Positions 18,837 to 30,217 are shown, counted from the first letter of the stretch. The stretch: DNA of 64,000 bases from Acidobacteriaceae bacterium (GCA_030040425.1 JASHTS010000128.1:1-64000); one strand, 5' to 3'. Notes: a model not told the origin generated them from the sequence alone. Numbers and translations: made by a program.

Positions 18837-19519
18837 AGCCGCGCCGAGGGGGAGCAACGTTGGCCACCGTCAATCTTCAAGCAAGTTCCCTGCGCCCCGA
18901 AGAGGCGCTGGACAGTTTCATCGTCGAGGCGGGCGACTGGTTTGTGCACGTGATTCGCCGCGGGCAAATTGTGCGTATCGTCGATATGGAGGGCAACCAG
19001 TCGGTAGACACACTGTTCTACAACGCGCACGATTACAGCGATCGTTACAGCGCGCAGGACACGATTCGCGAGCAGAGAAATCTGTACCTGTCGGCAGGAA
19101 CGCGCCTGATCTCGACCGAGGGGCATGTGCTGTTGAGCATCCTCGCGGATACCTGCGGACGTCATGACACTCTGGGCGGCGCCTGCGCCCAGGAAAGCAA
19201 TATGGTGCGCTACGGTGTCGAGAAGCGATCCATGCATGCCTGCCGGCAGAGCTTCGTAAGCGCGATCCAGTATTGGAAGCATGGGCTCGAGAAGCGCGAC
19301 ATCACGAGTAACATCAATTTCTTCATGAATGTTCCTGTATCTGCGGACGGCACTCTCAGGTTCGAAGACGGTGTGTCAGACGCAGGTAAATACGTGGAGC
19401 TGCTCGCGGAGATGGATGTTCTCATGCTGGTGAGCAACTGCCCGCAACTGAATAATCCCTGCAATGCATATAATCCTACCCCGGTCAGGATCTTGATTTG
19501 GGACGAAAATGTTCGCTAA
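18833..19519 (+). CDS. DUF1989 protein, second paralogue (CgdA/CgdB-like)
   Basis: [35 protein letters not shown]...[58 protein letters not shown]. Confidence 0.9.
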   Translation: MKPRRGGATLATVNLQASSLRPEEALDSFIVEAGDWFVHVIRRGQIVRIVDMEGNQSVDTLFYNAHDYSDRYSAQDTIREQRNLYLSAGTRLISTEGHVLLSILADTCGRHDTLGGACAQESNMVRYGVEKRSMHACRQSFVSAIQYWKHGLEKRDITSNINFFMNVPVSADGTLRFEDGVSDAGKYVELLAEMDVLMLVSNCPQLNNPCNAYNPTPVRILIWDENVR

Positions 19520-22500
19520 GGTACTGATCGCCAACCGGGGAGCGATTGCATGCCGTATTGAACGCACCTTGCGGCGCATGGGTATTCGCTCAGTGGCTGT
19601 TTATTCCGAGGCAGATCGCGATGCGCGCCACGTTCTCGATGCCGATGAGGCGTTTCTCATCGGACCAGGCCCGGCGAGTGAGAGCTATCTTGCGATGGAG
19701 CGCATTCTGGCAGCGGCTTGGGAATCGCGCGCCGAGGCGATTCACCCGGGGTACGGCTTTCTGAGCGAGAATGCGGCGTTTGCGCGCGAGTGCGCACGGT
19801 GCGGCATCGCCTTTATCGGACCGCGCGTGGAGCAGATCGAGGCGTTTGCTTTGAAACACACGGCACGCGCCATCGCAAAGGAGAGCGGGGTGCCGCTGCT
19901 GCCAGGCACGGGAATTCTCAGCGATTGCGATGAGGCGCTTGGCCGCGCCGAAGAACTGGGTTACCCGTTGATGCTCAAGAGCACGGCGGGAGGCGGCGGC
20001 ATCGGCATGCGCGTTTGCTTGACTGCTGAGCAGCTTGCCGATGCTTATGAATCCGTTGTGCGTCTCAGCCAGAACAGCTTTGGCGACGGCAGCGTGTATC
20101 TCGAGAAGTTTGTTGCGAGGGCGCGGCACGTGGAAGCGCAGATATTCGGCGACGGAAAAGGCGGCATTCTAACCCTGGGGTTGCGCGATTGCTCGGCGCA
20201 ACGCCGTCACCAGAAGGTGATCGAAGAGACTCCCGTGCCCGGATTGGACCCGGCAATGGCGGACGTTATTTGCAACTCCGCGGGACTGCTGGGCAAAGCC
20301 GTCAATTATGCTTCGGCCGGCACGGTGGAGTTTCTACTGGACGCGGACACCGGCGCCTATTTTTTCCTCGAAGTCAACACGCGGCTGCAGGTGGAGCACG
20401 GCGTGACGGAGCAGGTAACCGGGCTTGACCTGGTGGAGCTCATGATCAGCGAGGCTGCCGGCGAGCTCTCTCCGCTGGAGAGCCTGCGCGTGAAACCGCG
20501 CGGTTGCTCAATCGAGGCGCGCATCTACGCGGAGGATCCGGGAAGAAATTTTCAGCCATCGCCTGGCAGGCTGGCGCGTGCCTGCTTCCCGTCAGCGGAC
20601 ACGGCGCGCGTGGAGACGTGGGTGGAAAACGGCACGGAAATCGTCCCGTACTACGACCCGATGATCGCCAAGATCATCGTTACGGGCGAGGACCGCCAGG
20701 ACGCAGTAGAGCGCCTGCAACGTGCACTTGATGAAACTTCGCTTTACGGCACGGAAACAAATCTTCGCTACCTGCGCGCTATCGCGGCGTCGGAGACATT
20801 TACCTCCGGGGCTGTGACCACAACATTCCTCGGCGGCTTTGATGCACCGCGGCGCGCGATCGAGGTGCTGGAGGGAGGAACGCAAACCACCATCCAGGAT
20901 TATCCCGGGCGCCTCGGCTACTGGCATGTGGGTGTGCCGCCGTCGGGGCCGATGGACTCCCTGGCATTTCGCGTGGCCAACCGGCTGGTGGGCAACGCCG
21001 AGGGAACGCCTGCACTGGAGTTCACCACGCTCGGTCCGCGGCTGCGCTTCCACGCCGATACCGCGGTGGCGCTTACGGGCGCCGATATGGGCGCAATGCT
21101 CGACGGCGACCCAGTTGCGCGTTGGAAAGCCCTCGAAGTGGCCGCCGGTTCGGTATTGCGTCTCGGCCCGGCGCGCAATGGCGGCACGCGCGCGTACCTG
21201 GCGATCGCGGGCGGGATCGATACGCCTGAGTGTTTGGGCAGTTGCGCCACGTTCATGCTGGGAGGCTTTGGCGGACACGCGGGTCGTGCTCTGCGAGCGG
21301 GCGACGTGATTCATCTCCGCAATGAAGACGAGCGGAGCGAGCCCGCAACCGGAGGATGTCTGGAACTCACCGAGGCGCAGCAACCGGTTTATACGCGGAA
21401 GTGGGAGATCGGCGTTCTCTACGGCCCGCAGGGAGAGCCCGATTTTTTCACGCCCGCCGACATGGAGACGATCTTCTCCACAGAATGGCGCGTCCATTAT
21501 CAGTCCGACCGCACGGGTGTGCGGCTGGTTGGCCCAAAGCCGCAGTGGGCCCGTCACGATGGCGGCGAGGCCGGATTGCATCCTTCGAATATTCACGACA
21601 ACGCCTACGCCGTCGGCTCAATCGACTTTACCGGTGACATGCCCATTTTGCTGGGACCGGATGGACCCAGCCTGGGAGGCTTCGTATGTCCGGGGGTGGT
21701 GATCGAAGCGGAACTGTGGAAGCTGGGACAACTGAAGGCGGGCGATGTTGTGCGGTTCCGACGGGTCGCGCTTGCGCAGGCCGAAACAATGGAAGCCGAG
21801 CTTGAGGCGTTTGTAACCACGCCTGGCGGCGCCCTGCCGCAATTTTCAGAAAACCAGCCGGCCCAGCCGGCAATCCTGCGCGCGAACACAGGACGAAAGC
21901 CGGAGCAGGTTTGCCGCGCCGACGGCGATAAGTACCTCCTCGTCGAATACGGGCCGCAGGTTCTCGATCTTGGTTTGCGCTTCCGGGCGCATCTGCTCGA
22001 GGGCCGACTGCGCGCCGCGCGACTTCCCGGCATCATCGACATCACGCCCGGGGTGCGCAGCCTGCAGATTCACTATGACAATCGCCGGCTGCGGCGGGAG
22101 GAATTGCTCGAAGCGTTGGCAGCATTCGATGCGGAGTTGCCCGAGCATCCGCAGATCGCCGTGCCTTCGCGCGTGGTGCATATGCCGCTTTCATGGAACG
22201 ATCCGGCTACCCAACTGGCGCAGGCCAAGTACACGCAGGCGGTGAGGCCGGATGCTCCATGGTGCCCTGACAACATCGAGTTCATCCGGCGCATCAACGG
22301 TCTCGACAGCCTGGACGACGTGCGTCGCATTGTGCATGAGGCCAGCTACCTGGTACTGGGTCTCGGCGATGTGTACCTGGGCGCGCCGGTAGCCACGCCG
22401 ACCGATCCCCGCCATCGTCTGGTGACTACCAAGTACAACCCTGCGCGTACGTGGACGCCGGAAAACGCTGTGGGTATCGGTGGCGCCTATATGTGTGTCT

Positions 22501-23138
22501 ACGGAATGGAGGGCCCGGGCGGCTATCAGCTCGTTGGCCGCACCGTACAGGTGTGGAACACCAACCGCGTCACGCGCACATTCGTGGAGGGTGCGCCGTG
22601 GGCGTTGCGCTTCTTCGACCAAATTCGCTTTTATCCGGTAACGAACGCCGAATTAATCGAACTGCGCCGAAACATTTTGCACGGCGCGTTCGATCTACGT
22701 GTTGAAGAGGCCGAGTTCAATCTGGCCAGGCATGAGAAATTCCTCGATGCGATTCGGCCCGGCATTATCGCCTTCAAGGAACGGCAGACCCATGCCTTCA
22801 ACGAGGAGCGCGAGCGCTGGCGGATCAACGGCCAGCTAGAGGCTGCGGTATCTGTCGCGGAGATGCCTGAGCCCGAAGCGCAGAGGCGCAGCGTTCCCGA
22901 GGGATGTGAAGCCGTGGTTGCGCCCATGACTGCGGGCGTTTTCCAGGTGGCCGCGCAACCCGGGCAACAGGTTGCCGAGGGGGACAAGCTGCTGGTGCTG
23001 GACGCGATGAAGCTTGAAATGATCGTCACGGCGCCGGTTGGCGGAGTGGTGCGGGAGATGCTATGCCACGCCGGCCAAATGGTAAGCGCCGGCCAATATC
23101 TGGCCATCGTCGAAACCAAACAGAGCCAGAAGAACTAA
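19509..23138 (+). CDS. Urea/guanidine carboxylase (biotin carboxylase, carboxyltransferase domains, BCCP)
   Basis: [19 protein letters not shown]-grasp; [39 protein letters not shown]-terminal biotinyl site VLDAMKLEM. Confidence 0.93.
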   Translation: MFAKVLIANRGAIACRIERTLRRMGIRSVAVYSEADRDARHVLDADEAFLIGPGPASESYLAMERILAAAWESRAEAIHPGYGFLSENAAFARECARCGIAFIGPRVEQIEAFALKHTARAIAKESGVPLLPGTGILSDCDEALGRAEELGYPLMLKSTAGGGGIGMRVCLTAEQLADAYESVVRLSQNSFGDGSVYLEKFVARARHVEAQIFGDGKGGILTLGLRDCSAQRRHQKVIEETPVPGLDPAMADVICNSAGLLGKAVNYASAGTVEFLLDADTGAYFFLEVNTRLQVEHGVTEQVTGLDLVELMISEAAGELSPLESLRVKPRGCSIEARIYAEDPGRNFQPSPGRLARACFPSADTARVETWVENGTEIVPYYDPMIAKIIVTGEDRQDAVERLQRALDETSLYGTETNLRYLRAIAASETFTSGAVTTTFLGGFDAPRRAIEVLEGGTQTTIQDYPGRLGYWHVGVPPSGPMDSLAFRVANRLVGNAEGTPALEFTTLGPRLRFHADTAVALTGADMGAMLDGDPVARWKALEVAAGSVLRLGPARNGGTRAYLAIAGGIDTPECLGSCATFMLGGFGGHAGRALRAGDVIHLRNEDERSEPATGGCLELTEAQQPVYTRKWEIGVLYGPQGEPDFFTPADMETIFSTEWRVHYQSDRTGVRLVGPKPQWARHDGGEAGLHPSNIHDNAYAVGSIDFTGDMPILLGPDGPSLGGFVCPGVVIEAELWKLGQLKAGDVVRFRRVALAQAETMEAELEAFVTTPGGALPQFSENQPAQPAILRANTGRKPEQVCRADGDKYLLVEYGPQVLDLGLRFRAHLLEGRLRAARLPGIIDITPGVRSLQIHYDNRRLRREELLEALAAFDAELPEHPQIAVPSRVVHMPLSWNDPATQLAQAKYTQAVRPDAPWCPDNIEFIRRINGLDSLDDVRRIVHEASYLVLGLGDVYLGAPVATPTDPRHRLVTTKYNPARTWTPENAVGIGGAYMCVYGMEGPGGYQLVGRTVQVWNTNRVTRTFVEGAPWALRFFDQIRFYPVTNAELIELRRNILHGAFDLRVEEAEFNLARHEKFLDAIRPGIIAFKERQTHAFNEERERWRINGQLEAAVSVAEMPEPEAQRRSVPEGCEAVVAPMTAGVFQVAAQPGQQVAEGDKLLVLDAMKLEMIVTAPVGGVVREMLCHAGQMVSAGQYLAIVETKQSQKN

Positions 23139-23140
23139 AT

Positions 23141-24940
23141 ATGAATATCGCCTCGCTCAAAGCGGCTTACGACAACGGGACAGCGACTCCCTGTTCTGTG
23201 CTTGCGGCAATCTACGACCAGATCGACCGCGGCGGGCAGCTGCCGGTGTGGATCTCGCTGGTAGACCGTGCCGACAACCTGGAACGCGCGCGCACCCTCG
23301 AGTCCGATCCCGGTGCGCGCGCCTTGCCGCTCTATGGAATTCCTTTTGCCGTGAAAGACAACTTCGATGTGGCCGGAATGACGACGACAGCGGCGTGCCC
23401 GGACTTTGCGCATGCGGCCACTGAAACAGCCAGGGTTATCGAGAAACTGCTTGACGCGGGCGCCGTCCTGATCGGAAAGACCAACATGGATCAGTTTGCG
23501 ACGGGTCTGGTCGGCACGCGCACTCCTTACGGAATTTGTTCCAGCGTCTTCGATGACCGTTATGTGTCGGGCGGCTCCAGTTCAGGATCGGCAGTTGCGG
23601 TCGGATGCGGACTGGTCAGCTTTGCGCTGGGCACCGACACCGCCGGCTCCGGCCGCGTCCCCGCGGCATTCAATCAGCTCGTCGGCCTGAAACCGACGCG
23701 CGGGTGGCTAAGCACACACGGATTGTTACCAGCGTGCCGCACACTGGATTGCGTTTCTATCTTCGCTGAAACCTGCGCGGACGCGAGCCGCGTCTTCACC
23801 GTCGCGCGCGGATATGACGCCGCCGATCCATACTCGCGCGTGCCTGCGCCGGGGCAGGATGCTGTGCCGTGGAGCGCGGCTGGGAACTTCCATTTTGGCG
23901 TGCCTTCGGCTCTCGAATTCTTCGGCGACGACGAAGCAGCCACAAGCTACGAGGCGGCGGCAACCGCGCTCAACGCACTCGGCGGCGTGGCAGTCCAGTT
24001 CGATTACACGCCGTTTCGCCAAGCGGCAGATCTGCTCTACAACGGGCCTTGGGTTGCCGAACGCGTGGTTGCCATTCGCGACTTCCTGGCCAGCGATCCC
24101 GAAACGCTCGATCCCACGGTGAAGAGCATTTTGCAGCGCGCGCAGTCTTTGAGTGCCGTCGACGCCTTTGAGGGGGCCTACGCGCTCAAGTCTCTGGCCG
24201 CACAATGTTCAGCCGTGTGGAGCGAAGTGGACCTGTTACTGCTGCCCACGACGCCGACTCACTATACCATCGCCCAGGTGCAGGCCGATCCGATTCGATT
24301 GAACTCGAAGCTTGGCTACTACACCAATTTTGTGAATCTTCTTGACCTTGCCGCCGTCGCCGTGCCCTCCAGACTCAGGCACAGCGGCCTGCCGTTCGGG
24401 GTCTCGCTGATCGGTCGCGCGTTTTCCGATCAGGGACTATTACACATCGCCGACCGCCTTCACCGCGAGCTTGCGGTCACGATGGGAGGGTCGCAGCGGA
24501 AGCTGGCGGCTACGCCGGCCCTTGAAGCCCCCCAAAGGCTGGAAGGCTGCATGCCCCTGGCCGTCGTCGGCGCACATCTCACCGGGCAGCCGTTGAACTG
24601 GCAACTCACCGAGCGCAAAGCGCGGCTTATACGCTTGACGCGCACGCATGGCGACTACCGGCTGTATGCGCTGATGAGTACCACACCGCCCAAGCCCGGC
24701 CTGGTTTACTCACCGGGATTTTGCGGCGACGGCATTGAGGTGGAGGTGTGGGCGATGCCCGAAGGAGGAGTAGGAAGTTTTCTGAATGCCATTCCGCCGC
24801 CGCTGGGGCTGGGCACCATTCATTTAAGCGATGGCTCGATGGTAAAAGGCTTCATCTGCGAGCCCTCGGGCCTGGAAGGAGCCCGCGAGATTACGCACTG
24901 GGGAGGTTGGAGGAAATATCTGGCGAGCAGGAGCGTCTGA
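23141..24940 (+). CDS. atzF: Allophanate hydrolase (amidase signature family, AtzF-type C-terminal domain)
   Basis: YGIPFAVKDNFDVAGMTTTAACPDFA, GGSSSGSAVAVGCGLVSFALGTDTAGSGRVPAAFNQLVGLKPTRG; C-terminal domain with GFICE and AREITHWGGWRKYL. Confidence 0.93.
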   Translation: MNIASLKAAYDNGTATPCSVLAAIYDQIDRGGQLPVWISLVDRADNLERARTLESDPGARALPLYGIPFAVKDNFDVAGMTTTAACPDFAHAATETARVIEKLLDAGAVLIGKTNMDQFATGLVGTRTPYGICSSVFDDRYVSGGSSSGSAVAVGCGLVSFALGTDTAGSGRVPAAFNQLVGLKPTRGWLSTHGLLPACRTLDCVSIFAETCADASRVFTVARGYDAADPYSRVPAPGQDAVPWSAAGNFHFGVPSALEFFGDDEAATSYEAAATALNALGGVAVQFDYTPFRQAADLLYNGPWVAERVVAIRDFLASDPETLDPTVKSILQRAQSLSAVDAFEGAYALKSLAAQCSAVWSEVDLLLLPTTPTHYTIAQVQADPIRLNSKLGYYTNFVNLLDLAAVAVPSRLRHSGLPFGVSLIGRAFSDQGLLHIADRLHRELAVTMGGSQRKLAATPALEAPQRLEGCMPLAVVGAHLTGQPLNWQLTERKARLIRLTRTHGDYRLYALMSTTPPKPGLVYSPGFCGDGIEVEVWAMPEGGVGSFLNAIPPPLGLGTIHLSDGSMVKGFICEPSGLEGAREITHWGGWRKYLASRSV

Positions 24941-24976
24941 GCCGACGAGCCCGCGCAGCACGGTTTCGCGTTGCAC

Positions 24977-25720
24977 TCAGTCGTCTTCCCTGTCGGTGTC
25001 GCTCGCGGCGGTTGGTTTGCTTTCTCCGCCATCGGGGTTTTTCTTGAATTTGCCGGAGAGTGCCGACTCGACGGCAACGTGAAAGTCGATATCGGCGGGA
25101 TCGACATCAACTTCGTAACGGGCCAGAGGTATTCCGTTCCGATCGATGAGGAACTTGGTGTAGTTCCATTTGATATCGCCGCCGGGAAGGCTCTGCTTGG
25201 GATCGCAGAGAAACTGGTACAGAGGAATGGAATTGATGCCGGTGAGCTGGGCGACGGCGAAAACAGGGAAGTCGACGTGAGCTGTATCGGCGTAGTACTT
25301 GCGTATGCCGGCAGGGTCTTTCAATTCCTCATTGCCGAAATCGGACGAGGGGATGCCGATCACCTGCAGCCCCTGGGGCCCATAGGATTTTTCGAGATCG
25401 TTAAGCGCTGCGATCTGACTGCTGTAGATGGATTGACTGGCAAGGTTCACGATCAGCAGCACCTTGCCCTTGTAAGCGGAAAGGGGTACGACCTTGCCAT
25501 TCTGATCGACCAGGGAAAAGTCGTAAGCGGTTTCTTTGTTCGTTGTGGCCTGGGGGGCATCGGCAGACGGCTTCGCTACCCGTCCCTGGGCAGCCGCCGG
25601 CAGAAAACAGAGAGGCAGCATGGCCAGGAAGAAGAAAAGAATCGAGCGGTAAGCCATTTTGGGGAAATACTCCGGGAATTGCGGCCAAGGACGCACGGAT
25701 AAGAGCATTGTGCCATTCAA
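24977..25720 (-). CDS. Glutathione peroxidase-fold/redoxin protein lacking the peroxidatic Cys
   Basis: KVLLIVNLASQSIYSSQIAALNDLEKSYGPQGLQVIGIPSSDFGNEE...IKWNYTKFLIDRNG; GPx scaffold with Ser in place of Cys/Sec. Confidence 0.8.
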   Translation of the reverse strand: MNGTMLLSVRPWPQFPEYFPKMAYRSILFFFLAMLPLCFLPAAAQGRVAKPSADAPQATTNKETAYDFSLVDQNGKVVPLSAYKGKVLLIVNLASQSIYSSQIAALNDLEKSYGPQGLQVIGIPSSDFGNEELKDPAGIRKYYADTAHVDFPVFAVAQLTGINSIPLYQFLCDPKQSLPGGDIKWNYTKFLIDRNGIPLARYEVDVDPADIDFHVAVESALSGKFKKNPDGGESKPTAASDTDREDD

Positions 25721-25923
25721 CCGGGCGGCGTGCGCAGAAATCAGCAGGAAGTAATTTCTTTTCTTCGTCTCATTCGATTTTGTTTTTCAGCGCGGAGGAC
25801 TCGCTCCGATCGGGATATGCTCAGGCAGATCCGTGCGTGAGTCCAGTCTTCCGCAATCCTTCGACTCCTTGGCCCGTGTCTGCAGAGTGGACATGGCGCA
25901 GCGAGCCAGTGCAGGTGGACAGC

Positions 25924-26871
25924 ATGGACTTTGAGCAGCTCCGAACATTTCTGCAGGTAGCCAAGCTGAAAAGCTTCTCGCGCGCGGCGTCAAAGCTGGG
26001 CATGACCCAACCGGCAATCTCCGCGCAGATCCGTTCGCTGGAGAAGGAGATGGGCGCACGCTTATTCGATCGCGAAGGCGGCAAAGTTACCTTTACTGCG
26101 GCGGGGCGTCTGTTTGAGCCGTTTGCGGAACACTGCCTGCAGTGCCAGAGCCACATTTCCCTGGCAGTCAACGAGCTTTACCGCTCGGCGCGAGGCGAGG
26201 TCTCAGTGAGCACCAGTGAAGCCACCAGCCTCTACGTGTTGCCACCGGTCCTGGCCCAATACAAGCGGCTGTACACGCGTGTCAACCTCAACGTGGTGCG
26301 TGCGGAGCACTCGCGCTCGCTTGAATCGGTGCTGAGCCGGGGTGTGGATTTCGCCGTGGTTTCAATGCCGGTGAAAGACCCGCGCCTGAACGTCCATATC
26401 ATCCATCGCGACGAGGTCGTGCTGGTGGTTCCGCCTACCCACGCGCTTGCCGGGCAGGAGGCGATCCGCCTGGATGACCTGCTGCAATACCCGCTTTTGC
26501 TGCTCAAGCAGGGACGCCAGCGCAACCGTATCGACAATAGCTTCCACGAACACGACGCGCATCCCCGCATCGCCATGGAGGTGGACTCCAGCGAATTGCT
26601 GAAGCGGCTGATCTGCGCCGAACTGGGCGTCGGATTTCTACCCCGCGTCAACGTGGCGGACGATGTAAATGCCGGGCTGCTGAAGATTGTAAAGGTCGAA
26701 GGCATGCTTTTGCGCCGCGAACTGGCGCTGGTCTACCGCAAGGACCGCACTCTGACGCACGCAGCCAATGCCTTTCTTGAAACTGCCTTGGGCAACACGC
26801 GGCACGATTTCTATAACTCGGCGCGCCCACCGCGTGCGCTTCCCACCGTTGCGGAAAGGCTCACCCAATGA
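25924..26871 (+). CDS. LysR-family transcriptional regulator
   Basis: MDFEQLRTFLQVAKLKSFSRAASKLGMTQPAISAQIRSLEKEMGARLFDREGGKVTFTAAG. Confidence 0.93.
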   Translation: MDFEQLRTFLQVAKLKSFSRAASKLGMTQPAISAQIRSLEKEMGARLFDREGGKVTFTAAGRLFEPFAEHCLQCQSHISLAVNELYRSARGEVSVSTSEATSLYVLPPVLAQYKRLYTRVNLNVVRAEHSRSLESVLSRGVDFAVVSMPVKDPRLNVHIIHRDEVVLVVPPTHALAGQEAIRLDDLLQYPLLLLKQGRQRNRIDNSFHEHDAHPRIAMEVDSSELLKRLICAELGVGFLPRVNVADDVNAGLLKIVKVEGMLLRRELALVYRKDRTLTHAANAFLETALGNTRHDFYNSARPPRALPTVAERLTQ

Positions 26872-26881
26872 GGAGGCAAGA

Positions 26882-27898
26882 ATGAGGCGAATTTCCCCGT
26901 CGCGCGCAGCGGTTCTACTGCTGGGCGTCTGCTATGCATGGTCTGCCGCAGCCCAGTCGCCGGGTCAGCCGTCTAACCGCGAGCGGCCGCAGTTCCCACC
27001 CAAGACCGGTGTGCAGACACCCGGCGTCCAGCGGGATATCGCCTCGATTAACCCGGTTGCGGTCTTCCCCGTGGCGGGGCATCCCGACTGGATGGTTGTT
27101 GCCGACGGCGGCGTTTGGGTCACCAGTTCCAGCGCCAATCACGTCGTGTGGCTCGACGCCAAGACCAACAAGCCGGGCGCGATAATCACCGTTCAAAAGC
27201 CGTGTGCCGGCCTGGCCCTCGGCTTCGGCAGCCTCTGGATTCCGAGTTGCGGGGATCACAGCGTGGTCCGCGCCAGCGCAGGAACCGGCGCCTTGCAGGC
27301 CACCATCGCTTCCGGCCCCGCAGACTCGGAGGGCGGCATTGCAGTCGGCGCCGGGAGCGTCTGGATCGTCACCTCGCGCGACAGCGACCTGGCGCGCATC
27401 GACCCTGAGAGCAACAAAGTGGTGTCGATTATCCGTATTCCGCCAGGCTCGTTCAACCCAGTTTATGCGAATGGATCGATATGGGTGAGCTCGAATCAAG
27501 GCGGCACGCTGGTGCGCGTCGATCCGGCTACGAACACAGTGACGGGGCAGACTCCGGTCGGTCCCATGCCCCGTTTCCTGGCCGTCGGCGACGGATCGAT
27601 CTGGGTGCTCAACCAGGGTGACGGCACCATTGCCCGCGTGGATGCAGGGACCGGTAAGCGCACCGCTCTCATCGCCGCGGGAATTCCCGGATTCGGCGGC
27701 GAAATCGCCTTCGGGGGCGGCCGGGTGTGGGCTACCGTGTTTAAATTTCCGATTACGGAGGTGAATCCCAGGCGCAACACGGTGGTCGCCCAGTGGCATG
27801 GCGCCGGCGGCGACAGCATCCGCTACGGCCACAACGCGATCTGGCTCAGCTCCTATACCGGCGCCATCGTTTCCCGACTCCCGGTCCCAAAGCAGTAA
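26882..27898 (+). CDS. Secreted beta-propeller protein (YncE / virginiamycin B lyase-like repeats)
   Basis: Signal peptide; repeated G(S/A)(I/V)W(V/I)xxxxxxxxxxxRxDPxTxxV blades. Confidence 0.8.
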   Translation: MRRISPSRAAVLLLGVCYAWSAAAQSPGQPSNRERPQFPPKTGVQTPGVQRDIASINPVAVFPVAGHPDWMVVADGGVWVTSSSANHVVWLDAKTNKPGAIITVQKPCAGLALGFGSLWIPSCGDHSVVRASAGTGALQATIASGPADSEGGIAVGAGSVWIVTSRDSDLARIDPESNKVVSIIRIPPGSFNPVYANGSIWVSSNQGGTLVRVDPATNTVTGQTPVGPMPRFLAVGDGSIWVLNQGDGTIARVDAGTGKRTALIAAGIPGFGGEIAFGGGRVWATVFKFPITEVNPRRNTVVAQWHGAGGDSIRYGHNAIWLSSYTGAIVSRLPVPKQ

Positions 27899-28163
27899 TC
27901 CGGGGCCGGGTTGGCGAAGCGATCATGCCATTCTCCCATCCCGCCAATTTTTGTTCTGCCTGAAGCGAGATACCGATGGCCAGACTGCTGCACCCTGCGG
28001 ATCTTGGGCGCAACCCTTTATGCTCCATGATTCTGCATAAAAATCCAATCAAAACTCGTTCAAAACTCGCTGGAGAAAAATCCAGAATCGAATCATCTTA
28101 TTGGCGCCATAAAAGACTTGAATGGTTGTTCTGGCATGCTCCCCGGCAGGCTAAAGTTCTTGT

Positions 28164-29342
28164 ATGCCGAACCCTTTGTCTTCTTGCGTGAGCCGGCATC
28201 CTAACTCCAATTTATTGCTCCAAGGTGAAAAGGTTTTGTCTCGGGTACTTTCAGGCAGGCGCCGTCTCTTCCGTGGTTTTCTCGCCGCGGTTGCGCTCTT
28301 AGCCGCATTGTGCCCGAACGCGGCATGGGCCGGCGTCCCGACATTTACCGTGGGCTGGTCAGTTTACGCCGGGTGGAACCCCTATTACTACATGTACCGG
28401 TCCGGTATTCTCGACTACTGGGCCCACAAGTATGGCATCGAGATCAAAGTCCAGCGCTTCGATTACGCTGCGTCGCTTGACGCTTTCGTCGCGAAGAATA
28501 TCGACGCCTGCACCATGACGAACATGGAGGCGCTCGACATGCCGGCCGCGGCGGGTGTCGACTCCTCGGTGGTGATTATCGGCGACTACTCGAACGGCAA
28601 CGATGCCGTGCTGGTACGCAATGACCTTGACCTGGCACAGCTTCCCGGCCGTCCCATTCTTCTTGTTCAGAAGACCGTTTCCGAGTACCTGCTGCAGCGG
28701 GCCATGGAACTCAATGGTCTCGGCGGCCAGATCGATCGGCTCAAGCTGTATAACACTTCAGATTCCGACATTGTCGGAGCATTCCTTGGTGACCGGAGCA
28801 ACCAGGTGGCTGTTACCTGGAAGCCACTGGTGTCAGAGATCCTTGCCCAGGACAAGGGGGTCAGGGAGGTATTCAACTCCTCGCAGATCCCTGGCGAGAT
28901 TCTCGACCTCCTCGTCATCCGCACCGACGTACTCAACCGTCCCGACGGCTCCGGCAAGCGCTTTGCCGAGGCCGTCACCGCTGCATGGTACCAAACCATG
29001 GCCCAACTTACGGGAACCGGACCTGACGCGGCCCGCGCCATCGCCGGCAGCGCCGCCGCCAGCGACGACAGCGTCTCTTCTTACGAAAACCAGTTGCAGA
29101 CGACCTATCTCTTCCGATCCGCGCAGATGGCCGTGCAGTTCACCACCAGCGCCACTATCAAGCAAAAGATGAATCTGGTGCGGGAGTTCTGTTTCCAACA
29201 CGGCCTGCTCGGCCAGAGCGTTTACTCACCTGACGACGTCGCCATCCTCTACCCCGACGGAACCGTCCAGGGCCGAAAAGACCGCGTGCGCCTGCGCTTT
29301 GACGACTCCTACATGCAGATGGCGGAACAAGGGAAACTGTAG
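28164..29342 (+). CDS. ABC transporter substrate-binding protein, NMT1/SsuA-like
   Basis: Signal peptide; PTFTVGWSVYAGWNPYYYMYRSGILDYWAHKYGIEIKVQRFDYAASLDAFVAKNIDACTMTNMEALDMPAAAGVDSSVVIIGDYSNGNDAVLVR. Confidence 0.85.
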   Translation: MPNPLSSCVSRHPNSNLLLQGEKVLSRVLSGRRRLFRGFLAAVALLAALCPNAAWAGVPTFTVGWSVYAGWNPYYYMYRSGILDYWAHKYGIEIKVQRFDYAASLDAFVAKNIDACTMTNMEALDMPAAAGVDSSVVIIGDYSNGNDAVLVRNDLDLAQLPGRPILLVQKTVSEYLLQRAMELNGLGGQIDRLKLYNTSDSDIVGAFLGDRSNQVAVTWKPLVSEILAQDKGVREVFNSSQIPGEILDLLVIRTDVLNRPDGSGKRFAEAVTAAWYQTMAQLTGTGPDAARAIAGSAAASDDSVSSYENQLQTTYLFRSAQMAVQFTTSATIKQKMNLVREFCFQHGLLGQSVYSPDDVAILYPDGTVQGRKDRVRLRFDDSYMQMAEQGKL

Positions 29343-29344
29343 CC

Positions 29345-30217
29345 ATGAGACCGAGATTCCATCCCGCCGACCTCCTGGGCATTCAGGTCCGCCCCGCGCG
29401 CCTGTGGACACAGTCGCTCGGCTGGGTGTTGTTCGTCGCGGGCATCGCGCTTTATGCCCATCTCTCTTACGTGCGCCACAAAGAGAATCCCTACGACCGC
29501 GTTGCGCCCACCGTCCACCAGCTTTACCAGGGCATGCTCACCTCCGCGCTGCAACCTGCCGAAGAAGATCCGCCCCTCGATCCCGGTGCCAGCCTCTGGC
29601 AGCACATACGTTACAGCATGTTGTGGAAGGATACGGTAGCCAGCGCGCGACGGTTTCTCATCGCCATCGCGCTGTTGGTGCCGTGCATCATTCTCGGCCT
29701 GCACATGGCCATCTTTCCCTACTTCGGCGCGGTGTTTCAGCGATTCGTGCTTTTCTTCGACAAGATTGTCGCGCTCTCGCTCTTGCCCATTCTCTTCATC
29801 GTCTTCGGCATCGAGGAGTGGTCGAAGATCATGCTCATGGTAATCGGCGTAGGCCCCACGCTCGTCCTGGACACTTTCAACATCGGCAAGAGCGTTCCGC
29901 GCGAGCAGATCGTCAAGGCTTTCACGCTGAAGTCCACGAACCTCGATGTCGCGTACCGCGTAGTTCTCAAGCAGGTGATGCCGCAGATCATCAACAGCGT
30001 GCGCCTAAACTTGAAACCCCTGGCGTTGTTCCTCTTTGCCGGCGAGATGATCGCCTCCACGGATGGTCTCGCTTATCGCATTGCCATCATGCGCCGCCAC
30101 ATGGGCATGGACATCATTCTTCCCTATCTGCTTTGGGTTGCGCTGCTTCTGTTCCTGCTCGACGTAACCCTGCGCTTCGCCAACCGGAGACTGCATCCGT
30201 GGTATCAGTCGCTCTGA
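29345..30217 (+). CDS. ABC transporter permease
   Basis: Multiple TM helices; SLLPILFIVFGIEEWSKIMLMVIGVGPTLVLDTFNI; begins 2 nt after the SBP stop. Confidence 0.88.
   Translation: MRPRFHPADLLGIQVRPARLWTQSLGWVLFVAGIALYAHLSYVRHKENPYDRVAPTVHQLYQGMLTSALQPAEEDPPLDPGASLWQHIRYSMLWKDTVASARRFLIAIALLVPCIILGLHMAIFPYFGAVFQRFVLFFDKIVALSLLPILFIVFGIEEWSKIMLMVIGVGPTLVLDTFNIGKSVPREQIVKAFTLKSTNLDVAYRVVLKQVMPQIINSVRLNLKPLALFLFAGEMIASTDGLAYRIAIMRRHMGMDIILPYLLWVALLLFLLDVTLRFANRRLHPWYQSL

Noticed and set aside
20592-21596. 334-aa minus-strand ORF
   Set aside because: Lies fully inside the carboxylase gene on the opposite strand; no family features
29299-30198. N-terminal 300 codons of the listed 614-aa ORF
   Set aside because: This part is an out-of-frame reading of the permease gene; the ATPase begins near 30199
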